Of a DNA stretch of 64,000 nt, positions 55,218-64,000 are shown one piece after another. The DNA comes from Mycobacterium sp. E3251 (GTDB taxonomy: Bacteria; Actinomycetota; Actinomycetes; Mycobacteriales; Mycobacteriaceae): positions 1-64,000 of the forward strand of contig NZ_LZJF01000200.1 in the NCBI RefSeq assembly GCF_001666835.1, read 5' to 3'. Positions within the stretch are counted from its first letter, which is position 1. The number at the start of each line of letters is the position of its first letter. Both the position numbers and the translations under genes were made by a program. Below the pieces are notes generated by a model. The model searched no databases and was not told the origin of the DNA. It was given only the letters and a program-made list of their open reading frames with translations.

Positions 55218-56890
55218 CACCCGCTCCTCTCGGCGTGTTCACGTTGGTGCGAACGGTCTTTCGGCTGCGGGCCGGTGTTGGCGGTCGGCGGAATCGGCTT
55301 CATGGGCAGCGGGCTGGTGGTGACCTTGTGGCCGCGAACCAGCGGAAGTGTCAACCGGAAGCACGAGCCCTCGCCCGGCTCGCCCCACGCCTCGAGCCGG
55401 CCCTGGTGCAGGCGCGCGTCCTCCACGCTGATCGCCAGGCCGAGCCCGGTGCCGCCGGACCGGCGCACCCGCGACGGGTCGGCCCGCCAGAACCGGCTGA
55501 ACACCAGCTTCTCCTCGCCGGGCCGCAGCCCAACCCCGTAGTCGCGGACGGTGACGGCGACGGTGTCCTCGTCGGCGCCCATCCTGATCTGCACGGGCTT
55601 GTGTTCGGCGTGGTCGATGGCGTTGGCGATCAGGTTGCGCAGGATCCGCTCCACCCGCCGGGTGTCGACCTCGGCGATCACTTCCTCGTCGGGCAGGTCG
55701 ACGAGCAGCTCGATGCCGGCCTCTTCGGCCAGGTGGCCCACGTTGCTGAGCGCGCTCTGCACGGTGGTGCGCAGATCCACTGCCTCGACGGACAACTCGG
55801 CCACACCGGCGTCGTGCCGGGAGATTTCCAGCAGGTCGTTGAGCAGCGACTCGAACCGGTCCAGCTCGTTCACCATCAGCTCGGTGGACCGCGCCAGCGT
55901 GGGGTCGAGGTCGGCGCTGTGGTCATAGATGAGGTCGGCGGCCATCCGCACGGTGGTCAGCGGGGTGCGCAGTTCGTGGCTGACGTCGGAGGTGAACCGG
56001 CGCTGCAGGTTGCCGAACTCTTCGAGCTGGGTGATCTGGCGGGACAGGCTCTCGGCCATGTCGTTGAACGACACCGCGAGCCGGGCCATGTCGTCCTCGC
56101 CGCGCACCGGCATCCGTTCGGACAGGTGGCCCTCGGCGAAGCGTTCGGCGATCCGCGACGCCGACCGCACCGGCACCACCACCTGGCGCGAGACCAGCAG
56201 CGCGATCCCGGCGAGCAGCACAAGCAGCACGGCGCCACCGGTGATCATGGTGCCGCGCACCAGCGTGATGGTGGCCTGCTCGTTCTTCAACGGGAAGATC
56301 AGGTACAGCTCCAAGTTGGCCACCTGGGACGACGCCGGCGTGCCCATGACCAGCGCCGGACCGGAGAATCCGTCGGTGTGCACGGTGGCGTACTGGTACG
56401 ACGCCTGCCCGGCCTTGACGAAGCCGCGCAGGGAATTCGGCACCTGGTCGACGGGCCCGGCCGTGGTCGCCGCGCGCGGCCCGTCGCCCGGCACGATCAG
56501 CACCGCGTCGAACGCGCCGGCCAGCCCGGCGCCCGACGCGGGGTCGGTCTTGGACGTCAACGTGTTGCGGGCCAGCTGCAGGCTGCTGTCCAGCGAGCGC
56601 GTCTCCTCGCCGCTAACGATCCCGCCGACGGTGGTGCGCGCGCGTTCGATCTGTTCGATGCCGGCCTTGACCTTGACGTCCAGCACACGATTGGTGACCT
56701 GAGAAGTCAACACGAAGCCGAGCGCCAAAATCACCGCCAGGGACAACCCGAGCGTCAGCGCCACTACGCGCAGCTGCAACGACCGGCGCCACGCAACGGC
56801 AACGGCTCGACTCACCGCACCCATGCCGCGAGTCATGGGACCGGAGCGCCCCCAACGGCTCCGAGTGCGTCGCCGGGAGCCCCAGATCAA
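55217..56890 (-). CDS. mtrB: Sensor histidine kinase MtrB
   Basis: A 557-residue membrane kinase (Rv3245c). Transmembrane helices are near residues 41-62 and 205-227, with an extracellular loop between them and a HAMP segment after the second. The phosphoacceptor motif FTSDVSHELRTPL is followed by NLIANAIDHA (N box), DYGVGLRPGE and GGTGLGLAI. It signals to MtrA and controls cell division and wall metabolism. ATG 56890 (MIWGSRRR) matches the M. tuberculosis start. The Pro-rich C-terminus is less conserved. The gene lies 49 bp after mtrA. Confidence 0.96.
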   Translation of the reverse strand: MIWGSRRRTRSRWGRSGPMTRGMGAVSRAVAVAWRRSLQLRVVALTLGLSLAVILALGFVLTSQVTNRVLDVKVKAGIEQIERARTTVGGIVSGEETRSLDSSLQLARNTLTSKTDPASGAGLAGAFDAVLIVPGDGPRAATTAGPVDQVPNSLRGFVKAGQASYQYATVHTDGFSGPALVMGTPASSQVANLELYLIFPLKNEQATITLVRGTMITGGAVLLVLLAGIALLVSRQVVVPVRSASRIAERFAEGHLSERMPVRGEDDMARLAVSFNDMAESLSRQITQLEEFGNLQRRFTSDVSHELRTPLTTVRMAADLIYDHSADLDPTLARSTELMVNELDRFESLLNDLLEISRHDAGVAELSVEAVDLRTTVQSALSNVGHLAEEAGIELLVDLPDEEVIAEVDTRRVERILRNLIANAIDHAEHKPVQIRMGADEDTVAVTVRDYGVGLRPGEEKLVFSRFWRADPSRVRRSGGTGLGLAISVEDARLHQGRLEAWGEPGEGSCFRLTLPLVRGHKVTTSPLPMKPIPPTANTGPQPKDRSHQREHAERSG

Positions 56891-56939
56891 TGACGGCGCT
56901 CCTCAGCATCACTCCGTTCTGCATCGTCTCCGATGCGGA

Positions 56940-57626
56940 TCACGGAGGTCCGGCCTTGTAACCCACTCCTCGAACGGTCAACACCACTGTCGGGTTCTCA
57001 GGGTCTTTCTCAACCTTGGCCCGCAGACGCTGGACATGCACGTTCACCAAGCGGGTGTCCGCTGGGTGACGGTAGCCCCACACCTGTTCGAGCAGCACAT
57101 CACGAGTAAACACCTGCCGCGGTTTGCGCGCCAACGCGACCAGCAGGTCGAATTCCAGCGGCGTCAGGGAGATCTGCTCGCCGTTGCGGGTCACCTTGTG
57201 CGCCGGCACGTCGATCTCGACGTCGGCGATGGACAGCATCTCGGCCGGCTCGTCGTCGTTGCGCCGCAGCCGCGCCCGCACCCGGGCCACCAGCTCCTTG
57301 GGCTTGAATGGCTTCATGATGTAGTCGTCGGCGCCCGACTCGAGGCCGAGGACGACGTCCACGGTGTCGGTCTTGGCGGTGAGCATCACGATCGGCACGC
57401 CCGAATCGGAGCGCAGCACGCGACAGACGTCGATGCCGTTCATGCCCGGCAGCATCAGGTCCAACAACACCAGATCGGGGCGCAGTTCGCGCACCGCAGT
57501 CAGGGCCTGGGTGCCGTCACCGATGACCGCGGTGTCGAAACCCTCCCCACGCAACACGATGGTGAGCATCTCGGCCAGCGAAGCGTCGTCATCGACGACC
57601 AAAATCCTTTGCCTCATGGAGTCCAT
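56940..57626 (-). CDS. mtrA: Response regulator MtrA
   Basis: A 228-residue OmpR-type response regulator (Rv3246c), essential in M. tuberculosis. The receiver domain has VDDD at 11-14, the phosphorylated Asp56 in VLLDLMLPG and Lys in MKPFKPKEL. The winged-helix domain includes TPLEFDLLVALARKP and GYRHPADTRLVNVHVQRLR. ATG 57626 (MDSMRQR) matches the known start. It precedes mtrB and lpqB in one operon and follows tmk by 80 bp. Confidence 0.97.
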   Translation of the reverse strand: MDSMRQRILVVDDDASLAEMLTIVLRGEGFDTAVIGDGTQALTAVRELRPDLVLLDLMLPGMNGIDVCRVLRSDSGVPIVMLTAKTDTVDVVLGLESGADDYIMKPFKPKELVARVRARLRRNDDEPAEMLSIADVEIDVPAHKVTRNGEQISLTPLEFDLLVALARKPRQVFTRDVLLEQVWGYRHPADTRLVNVHVQRLRAKVEKDPENPTVVLTVRGVGYKAGPP

Positions 57627-57706
57627 GGTGTCACCAGATCGGGACAAACCCGGCGCGCCACACGGGCGTTTCTTGCGCCGAGCCGCAAATATGGATGCAA
57701 ATTCGG

Positions 57707-58396
57707 TCAAATTCCCGTGCTCGAGGCCCCCGCCGTGCCCTTCCGGGCGGTTGCGGGGACCTCTTTGGCTCCGGTGAGGGTGGCGGCCAGCCGGTCCGGG
57801 TCGACGTCCGCGTCGGCGACCAGCCAGGGTCCGCCCCAGCCCGCGGCTGCCAGTTCGGCGTAGACGGCGCCCGTGCGCAGCTGCAGTTCGTGGTCGCGTT
57901 CGTAGCTGTCGCGCGCCCGGCCGGGGTCGGACTGCGCCCGGCTGCGGGCGCGCTGCCCGGCCAGCTCGGCCGGCACCGCGAGCAGCACCTGCCAGTCGGG
58001 GGCGGGCAGCCCGAGCCGGCGGTACTCGAGCTCGAGCACCCAGGCGGCCGCCGCCCCGCCCGCGTCCTCGTGCAGGCGCGCGGCGCTGTAGGCCGCGTTG
58101 GATGCGACGTAGCGATCCATGATGACCACGTCGTGGTCTCGGCGCAGGGCCTCGATGTCCTCGACGGCGCCGGCCCGGTCGAGCGCGAACAGCAACGCCA
58201 TCGCATACACCGACGACGCGAGATCACCGTGCTGGCCGTGCAGGGCCTCGGCCGCGACGTCGGCGGTCACCGATTTCCCGTAGCGCGGGAACGCCACGAT
58301 CGCCACCGACTTCCCGGCCGCCTCGAAGGCTCTGCGCAGTCCGTCGGACAGCGTCCGCTTGCCCGCGCCGTCCACTCCCTCGATCGCGATCAGCAC
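57707..58396 (-). CDS. tmk: Thymidylate kinase
   Basis: A 229-residue dTMP kinase (Rv3247c) that makes dTDP. The P-loop is EGVDGAGKRT at residues 6-15, the DRY motif is in VIMDRYVASNAAYSAARLHEDAG, and FPRYG is near 40. The lid region is RSRAQSDPGRARDSYERD. The C-terminus extends about 15 residues past the M. tuberculosis enzyme. It lies between sahH (tandem hairpins in between) and mtrA. Confidence 0.94.
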   Translation of the reverse strand: MLIAIEGVDGAGKRTLSDGLRRAFEAAGKSVAIVAFPRYGKSVTADVAAEALHGQHGDLASSVYAMALLFALDRAGAVEDIEALRRDHDVVIMDRYVASNAAYSAARLHEDAGGAAAAWVLELEYRRLGLPAPDWQVLLAVPAELAGQRARSRAQSDPGRARDSYERDHELQLRTGAVYAELAAAGWGGPWLVADADVDPDRLAATLTGAKEVPATARKGTAGASSTGI

Positions 58397-58418
58397 GGCG
58401 CCGAGCCTATCGGGCCGA

Positions 58419-58480
58419 CGAGCGTGAAGTTATTTTCACACTCGCTGCCGAGCGTGAAACTAGTTTCACGTTCGGCAGCG
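58419..58480. terminator. Two tandem hairpins downstream of sahH
   Basis: Hairpin one pairs GAGCGTGAA (58420-58428) with TTCACACTC (58435-58443), one mismatch. Hairpin two spans 58443-58480: a 38-nt palindrome whose only imperfect pair (58452 with 58471) is G-U in RNA, centred on GTGAAACTAGTTTCAC. It starts 9 bp after the sahH stop (leftward) and ends before tmk. The outer arms read GCTGCCGAGCGTG / CACGTTCGGCAGC. Confidence 0.85.
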
Positions 58481-58488
58481 GGGCACCC

Positions 58489-59961
<1,473 letters not shown>

Positions 59962-60060
59962 AAATCTCATTCCTTCTGCGGCTTAGGGTCCAAGAGGATT
60001 ACTTAGCTTAGGTATGCGCTCTTGCGCCACTGTAGTCGGCGGCCGCGGGGGCAGCAGGCG

Positions 60061-60729
60061 TCAGGGCACGTTGACGACGCCGTGACGTTCCGCGAACGGC
60101 GTCATCAGCCGGGCCAGGTCCGCCGCGACGTCGTGGTCGGCCTCGGGCGGCATCGACACGTAGCTCATCGCCAGTCGCACGATGGCCCGCGCGAGCACGC
60201 CGGCGTCCTCGTCACTGGTGGCCACCCAGCTTTGGGTGAATGCCGCACTCAGCCGTTCGGACGCCCGCGTGATGATGGGTCCGCTGTCGGTGGTGATGAT
60301 CTGCAGCAGGTCCGGCTTGGCGACACCGGTCAGCAGGGAGATCACCAACGGGTCGGCCGCCGACTCCGCGAAGAAGGCGCGAAAGCCTTGCAGGAACGCT
60401 TCGTAGATGTTGCCGACGTTGGCGTCGATCGCTGCCCCGACCGCGTCGACCAGGCGATCGGCCAGGCGCAGGGCGTAACCCTGCGCCAGGCCCTGCCGCG
60501 AGCCGAACTCGTTGTAGATGGTCTGCCGGCTGATGCCCGCCGCGCGGGCCACGTCCGAGAGCGTGATGGCCGACCAGTCGCGGGTGCCCAGCAGCTCGCG
60601 CATGGCGTCCAGCACCGAGTCGCGCAACAGGACGCGCGACGCCTCGGGGTACGGCATCCGCTTCACAGGCGCGACAATAGCTGCTTTCGCGACGCTTTCC
60701 GGTTCTTCGATCGCGTTCGTGGCGATCAC
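60061..60729 (-). CDS. TetR-family regulator of the alkane hydroxylase operon
   Basis: A 222-residue regulator (Rv3249c position). The helix-turn-helix includes ITLSDVARAAGISRQTIYNEF near residues 52-72. The rest is a helical ligand domain. The GTG at 60729 overlaps the rubB stop (GTGA), so it is the last gene of alkB-rubA-rubB-tetR. A 24-bp near-palindrome before alkB is its likely operator, implying autorepression released by an alkane- or fatty-acid-derived ligand. Confidence 0.88.
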   Translation of the reverse strand: MIATNAIEEPESVAKAAIVAPVKRMPYPEASRVLLRDSVLDAMRELLGTRDWSAITLSDVARAAGISRQTIYNEFGSRQGLAQGYALRLADRLVDAVGAAIDANVGNIYEAFLQGFRAFFAESAADPLVISLLTGVAKPDLLQIITTDSGPIITRASERLSAAFTQSWVATSDEDAGVLARAIVRLAMSYVSMPPEADHDVAADLARLMTPFAERHGVVNVP

Positions 60730-60908
60730 GAACGGGCGATCTCCACCATCTCGAAGTCGGATTTCGCGGCGCCGCAATCCGGGCAGCTCCAGTCCTCCGG
60801 GATGTCGTCCCAGCGGGTCCCGGGGGCGATGCCGTCTTCCGGCCAGCCCTTGGCCTCGTCGTACTCGAAGCCGCACTGCACGCAGATGAAGAGCTTGTAG
60901 TCGGTCAC
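60726..60908 (-). CDS. rubB: Rubredoxin RubB
   Basis: A 60-residue rubredoxin (Rv3250c). Its single iron is bound by CVQCG and CPDCG (two CxxC pairs), with the typical Trp and acidic residues between them (WDDIPEDWSCPDCG). It passes electrons to AlkB. The GTG start at 60908 overlaps the rubA stop, and its own stop overlaps the tetR start. Confidence 0.94.
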   Translation of the reverse strand: MTDYKLFICVQCGFEYDEAKGWPEDGIAPGTRWDDIPEDWSCPDCGAAKSDFEMVEIARS

Positions 60909-61132
60909 TGATTCACTCCTATCCAATTGTCCGGCTCCTCCTCACCCGCTTGCGCGGCTGCATCGTCGCCGGACGACGTCTCGAAGTCGGCCTTCTCGCG
61001 CACCGCGCAATCGGGGCAGCACCAGTCGTCGGGGATGTCGCTGAAGGGCGTGCCCGCGGGAAAGCCTTCCCGCGGGGCGCCTTTCGCCTCGTCGTAGATG
61101 TAGTCGCAACCTGGGCAGCGGTAGGCGATCAT
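60905..61132 (-). CDS. rubA: Rubredoxin RubA
   Basis: A 75-residue rubredoxin (Rv3251c) with CPGCDYIYDEA and CCPDCA iron-binding motifs and an acidic C-terminal tail of about 25 residues not found in RubB. The ATG at 61132 overlaps the alkB stop (ATGA) and the stop overlaps rubB, so all four genes are chained by overlaps. Two different rubredoxins per alkB are usual in actinobacteria. Confidence 0.94.
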   Translation of the reverse strand: MIAYRCPGCDYIYDEAKGAPREGFPAGTPFSDIPDDWCCPDCAVREKADFETSSGDDAAAQAGEEEPDNWIGVNQ

Positions 61133-62370
61133 GCCGGCACCCCGTAGCGCGCCAGCACCTTGCCGCGCATCCGCGGGTGGATGTTGACCTTGGTGATGTC
61201 GCCGTCGTAGTGCTCCAGCACCCGGTGGTCCATCACCTTGCGCCACAGCGGCGGGATGTAGGTCAGCGAAATCATCGATGCGTACCCGCTCGGCAGGTTG
61301 GGCGCGCCCTCCATGCTGCGCAGCGTCTGGTAGCGGCGGGTCGGGTTGGCGTGGTGATCGCTGTGCCGCTGCAGGTGGTACAGGAACAGGTTGGTGACGA
61401 TGTGGTCGGAATTCCAGCTGTGCACCGGAGCGCAGCGCTCGTAACGACCGTTGCCACTCTTCTGCCGCAGCAGCCCGTAGTGCTCCAGGTAGTTGACGGC
61501 CTCCAGCAGGCTGAAGCCGAAGACAGCCTGGATGATCACGAACGGGATCAGCGCCGGGCCGAAGACCGCGATCAACACCCCCCACAACACCACCGACATG
61601 AGCCAGGCGTTCAGCACGTCGTTGGACAGATATGTCTTGGGGTTCCACGGACTGCTCCCCTGCCGGCGGATTCGCTGGGCCTCCAGCCGCAGCGACGAGC
61701 GTAGGCTGCCGAACACGCTGCGCGGCAAGAACTCCCAGAACGTCTCCCCGAAGCGGGCCGACGCGGGGTCTTCCGGCGTGGACACCCGCACGTGGTGGCC
61801 GCGGTTGTGCTCGATGTAGAAGTGGCCGTAGCAGGTCTGCGCCAGGGTGATCTTGGACAGCCACCGCTCCAGCGCGTCCTTCTTGTGCCCCATCTCGTGG
61901 GCGGTGTTGATGCCCACGCCGCCGAGGACGCCGACCGACAGCGCCAGGCCCAGCTTGCCCGCCCAGCCCAGCGCGCCGTCAAAGCCGAGCCAGTGCAGGT
62001 TCGAGGCGGTGAACAGGTAGGCGCCGAAGACCACGCTGAGGTATTGGAACGGAACGTAGATATAGGTGCAGTAGCGGTAGTACTTGTCGTTCTCCAGCTG
62101 CTCCATCACCTCGTCGGGCGGGTTCTGCCCGTCGGGCCCGAACCGCAGGTCCAGAATCGGCAGCAGGATGTAGAGCAGGATCGGCCCGATCCACAGCGGC
62201 ACCTGCGCGGCGGCGTGCCAGCCGAGCTGGTTGAGGCCCCAGACGATCGGCAGCATGACGAACAGCGCCGTCGGGGCGATCAGACCCATCAGCCAGAGGC
62301 GCCGCTTCTTGTCCCGCCAGACAGGCGGCTCGGCCGCTTCGGGCGTCACCTGCGGTTCCAGTGTGGTCAT
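61129..62370 (-). CDS. alkB: Alkane 1-monooxygenase AlkB
   Basis: A 413-residue membrane di-iron hydroxylase (Rv3252c) that oxidises the terminal methyl of alkanes to alcohols with electrons from rubredoxin. His motifs include HEMGHKKD, HNRGHHVRVSTPEDPAS, NYLEHYGLLR and LQRHSDHHANPTRRYQ. About six transmembrane helices lie in the N-terminal half. AGGAGG stands eight bases before the ATG at 62370; an in-frame upstream start at 62394 is unsupported. A palindromic operator candidate lies 57-80 bp upstream. Confidence 0.96.
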   Translation of the reverse strand: MTTLEPQVTPEAAEPPVWRDKKRRLWLMGLIAPTALFVMLPIVWGLNQLGWHAAAQVPLWIGPILLYILLPILDLRFGPDGQNPPDEVMEQLENDKYYRYCTYIYVPFQYLSVVFGAYLFTASNLHWLGFDGALGWAGKLGLALSVGVLGGVGINTAHEMGHKKDALERWLSKITLAQTCYGHFYIEHNRGHHVRVSTPEDPASARFGETFWEFLPRSVFGSLRSSLRLEAQRIRRQGSSPWNPKTYLSNDVLNAWLMSVVLWGVLIAVFGPALIPFVIIQAVFGFSLLEAVNYLEHYGLLRQKSGNGRYERCAPVHSWNSDHIVTNLFLYHLQRHSDHHANPTRRYQTLRSMEGAPNLPSGYASMISLTYIPPLWRKVMDHRVLEHYDGDITKVNIHPRMRGKVLARYGVPA

Positions 62371-62426
62371 ATGCCAAACCTCCTTGTGAGTCACACCACG
62401 CTGGAGATTGACAATATCGCCATATG

Positions 62427-62450
62427 CGTCTCGTGTCTAGACACCAGACG
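62427..62450. promoter_or_regulatory. Near-perfect 24-bp palindrome, operator candidate for alkB
   Basis: CGTCT (62427-62431), then the perfect 12-bp palindrome GTGTCTAGACAC (62433-62444), then AGACG (62446-62450). The two single bases between the parts are the only mismatch. Its length and symmetry are typical of TetR operators, and the operon ends in a TetR gene. It lies in the 101-bp gap before alkB. Confidence 0.8.
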
Positions 62451-62471
62451 TACTTTTGTAAAGCAATCCGC

Positions 62472-63980
62472 CTAGGGCACGGTGTCCGGTTCGGCGCCCG
62501 CGGGCGCTTCGACCCCCTCCGACTCGCGGCGGCCCTGGACCGAGTGCCGGTATCCGTAGCCCACGTAGATCGCGGTTCCCACCACCAGCCAGACGCCGAA
62601 CCGCACCCACGTCAGCGCGGTGAGGTTGAGCATCAGCCACACGCACGCGCAGATCGAGGCGATCGGCAGGACCGGAACCCAGGGGGCCCGGAAGCCGCGC
62701 TCGAGGTCCGGGCGGGTGCGGCGCAGCACCATGACGCCGGCCGAGACCAGGATGAACGCGAACAGCGTTCCGACGTTGACCATCTCCTCGAGCTTGGCGA
62801 TCGGGAACACCGACGCCGTGAGGGCCACCACCAGCGCGACGAGCACGGTGATCCGCACCGGGGTGCCGCGCGTGCCGGTCTTCGCCAGCTGCCGCGGCAA
62901 CAGCCCGTCGCGCGCCATCGCGAACAGCACCCGGCACTGGCCGAGCATCAACACCATCACCACGGTGGTCAGCCCGGCCAGCGCCCCGATCGCGATGATC
63001 TTGCTGGCCCAGTGGATTCCGTTCTCCGTGAACGCCGTGGCCAGGTTCGCCGGCTTGTGGCCGGGGAGGGTCTTGAGCTGGGTGTAGGAGACCATCCCGG
63101 ACAGCACCACCGAGACGGCCACGTAGAGCACGGTCACGATCGCAAGCGACGCCAGGATTCCCCGCGGGACGTCGCGCTGCGGCCGCTTGGTCTCCTCGGC
63201 CATGGTGGCGACGATGTCGAACCCGATGAACGCGAAGAACACGATCGATGCGCCGGCCAGCACGCCGTACCAGCCGTAGTGGCTGCTGTGCGCGCCGGTC
63301 ATCAGCGAGAGCACCGACTGGTTCACGCCCGAGGCTTCGTGCCCGGCTTCGGGCTTGGGAATGAACGGCGAAAAGTTGGAGGTCTTGATGTAGAAGGCAC
63401 CGACGACGACGACCAACAGCACCACCGAGACCTTGATGCCGGTGATGATGGCGGAGAACCTCGACGACAGCTTGGTGCCCAGGGCGATCAGGGTGGCCAC
63501 CCCCGCGACGATCAGCAGCGCGCCCCAGTCCAGGTCGAAAGACCCGAGGCTGGTTGTGCCGCCGGCGAATCCGAACACGTTACCCAGGTAGCTCGACCAG
63601 CCCTTGGCGACGACGGCCGCGCCGATCGCCAGCTCCAGCAGCAGATTCCAGCCGATGATCCAGGCCAGAAACTCCCCGAAGGTGGCATACGAGAAGGTGT
63701 AGGCGCTGCCCGCGACGGGCAGCGTCGAGGCGAACTCCGCGTAACACAGTGCCGCCAACGCGCAGGTGACCGCGGCGATGATGAACGAAATCCAGATCGC
63801 GGGCCCGGTGATGTCGCCGGTCGTCGACGCGGTCACGGTGAAGATTCCGGCGCCGATCACCACGGCGACCCCGAAAACGACCAGGTCGAACCAGGTCAGC
63901 TCCTTGCGAAGCCGGGTGTCTGGCTCGTCGGTGTCGGCGATCGATTGTTCGACCGACTTCATGCGCCATCGGTTGGCCAT
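62472..63980 (-). CDS. APC-superfamily amino-acid permease
   Basis: A 502-residue membrane transporter (Rv3253c position) of the cationic amino-acid transporter type with 12 or more hydrophobic helices. VVIGAGIFTVTAS in the first helix is the unwound substrate-binding GxG segment, and FFAFIGFDIVATMAEETKRPQRDVP is the conserved helix 6-loop segment (18 central residues: IGFDIVATMAEETKRPQR). It probably imports amino acids with protons. ATG 63980 follows AAGGGCGG. It lies upstream of alkB in the same direction, with 101 bp and the palindrome between. Confidence 0.9.
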   Translation of the reverse strand: MANRWRMKSVEQSIADTDEPDTRLRKELTWFDLVVFGVAVVIGAGIFTVTASTTGDITGPAIWISFIIAAVTCALAALCYAEFASTLPVAGSAYTFSYATFGEFLAWIIGWNLLLELAIGAAVVAKGWSSYLGNVFGFAGGTTSLGSFDLDWGALLIVAGVATLIALGTKLSSRFSAIITGIKVSVVLLVVVVGAFYIKTSNFSPFIPKPEAGHEASGVNQSVLSLMTGAHSSHYGWYGVLAGASIVFFAFIGFDIVATMAEETKRPQRDVPRGILASLAIVTVLYVAVSVVLSGMVSYTQLKTLPGHKPANLATAFTENGIHWASKIIAIGALAGLTTVVMVLMLGQCRVLFAMARDGLLPRQLAKTGTRGTPVRITVLVALVVALTASVFPIAKLEEMVNVGTLFAFILVSAGVMVLRRTRPDLERGFRAPWVPVLPIASICACVWLMLNLTALTWVRFGVWLVVGTAIYVGYGYRHSVQGRRESEGVEAPAGAEPDTVP

Positions 63981-64000
63981 CCGCCGCCCTTTCCCATTCA

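Noticed and set aside
59990..60020. TTAGCTTAGG-like sequence before sahH as an iron (IdeR) box
   Set aside because: It is a short direct repeat and does not align with the 19-bp IdeR palindrome.

Overview
This window is a chromosomal segment of a high-GC, slow-growing-type Mycobacterium that is not a member of the M. tuberculosis complex. The backbone keeps the gene order that M. tuberculosis has from about Rv3201c to Rv3253c, and many products are actinobacterial or mycobacterial hallmarks: AdnAB, WhiB1, PdtaS, SigH/RshA, the 24-residue ribosomal protein bL37, DesA3, SecA1, and MtrAB-LpqB. Two loci that are split in M. tuberculosis (Rv3233c/Rv3234c and Rv3224A/B) are single intact genes here. 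An M. avium-complex-like species is my inference; the sequence alone does not fix the species. M. tuberculosis locus names are given from memory of synteny and similarity, not from a search.

Layout. 0-7 kb: DNA repair and small genes (AdnB cut at the window edge by a fold-back inverted repeat, AdnA, LipV, an alkyltransferase-like protein). 7-16 kb: MoeZ, a DUF3152 protein, a TetR regulator, RhlE and a ParA-like ATPase. 16-20 kb: phosphatase, isochorismate synthase, acetyltransferase and lipid kinase. 20-24 kb: a regulatory cluster with WhiB1, PdtaS, TB7.3, bL37, RshA and SigH. 24-28.7 kb: SDR, YbaK-type deacylase, SRAP, AroA and RsgA. 28.7-37.4 kb: an accessory block between rsgA and desA3, which are adjacent in M. 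tuberculosis. It holds an HxlR regulator, thiolase, NmrA-like protein, DUF302 protein, two flavin monooxygenases, a deazaflavin-type nitroreductase and an AraC regulator. 37.5-43 kb: the DesA3 desaturase with its reductase, polyphosphate kinase 2 and a wax-ester/DGAT-type protein. 43-48.8 kb: a cation/proton antiporter pair, an MddA-like methyltransferase and a tandem HD-GYP/LuxR regulator. 48.8-60 kb: SecA1, Hpf, ComF, LpqB, MtrB, MtrA, Tmk, SahH. 60-64 kb: the alkane hydroxylase operon alkB-rubA-rubB-tetR and an amino-acid permease.

The most informative non-coding signals are these. (1) Matching operator arrays lie in front of desA3 and of its reductase gene, which suggests one regulator controls both. 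(2) A 24-bp near-palindrome precedes alkB and probably serves the TetR gene that ends that operon. (3) Two families of intergenic hairpins recur at gene ends. One is a 45-nt element whose outer stem shows compensatory changes between copies. The other has arms of the type GCCGARYGTG / CACGYTCGGC and lies behind desA3, secA1 and sahH. (4) A 170-bp perfect inverted repeat at the left edge truncates adnB and looks like an assembly or library artefact. I found no CRISPR array, insertion sequence, prophage, tRNA or rRNA.
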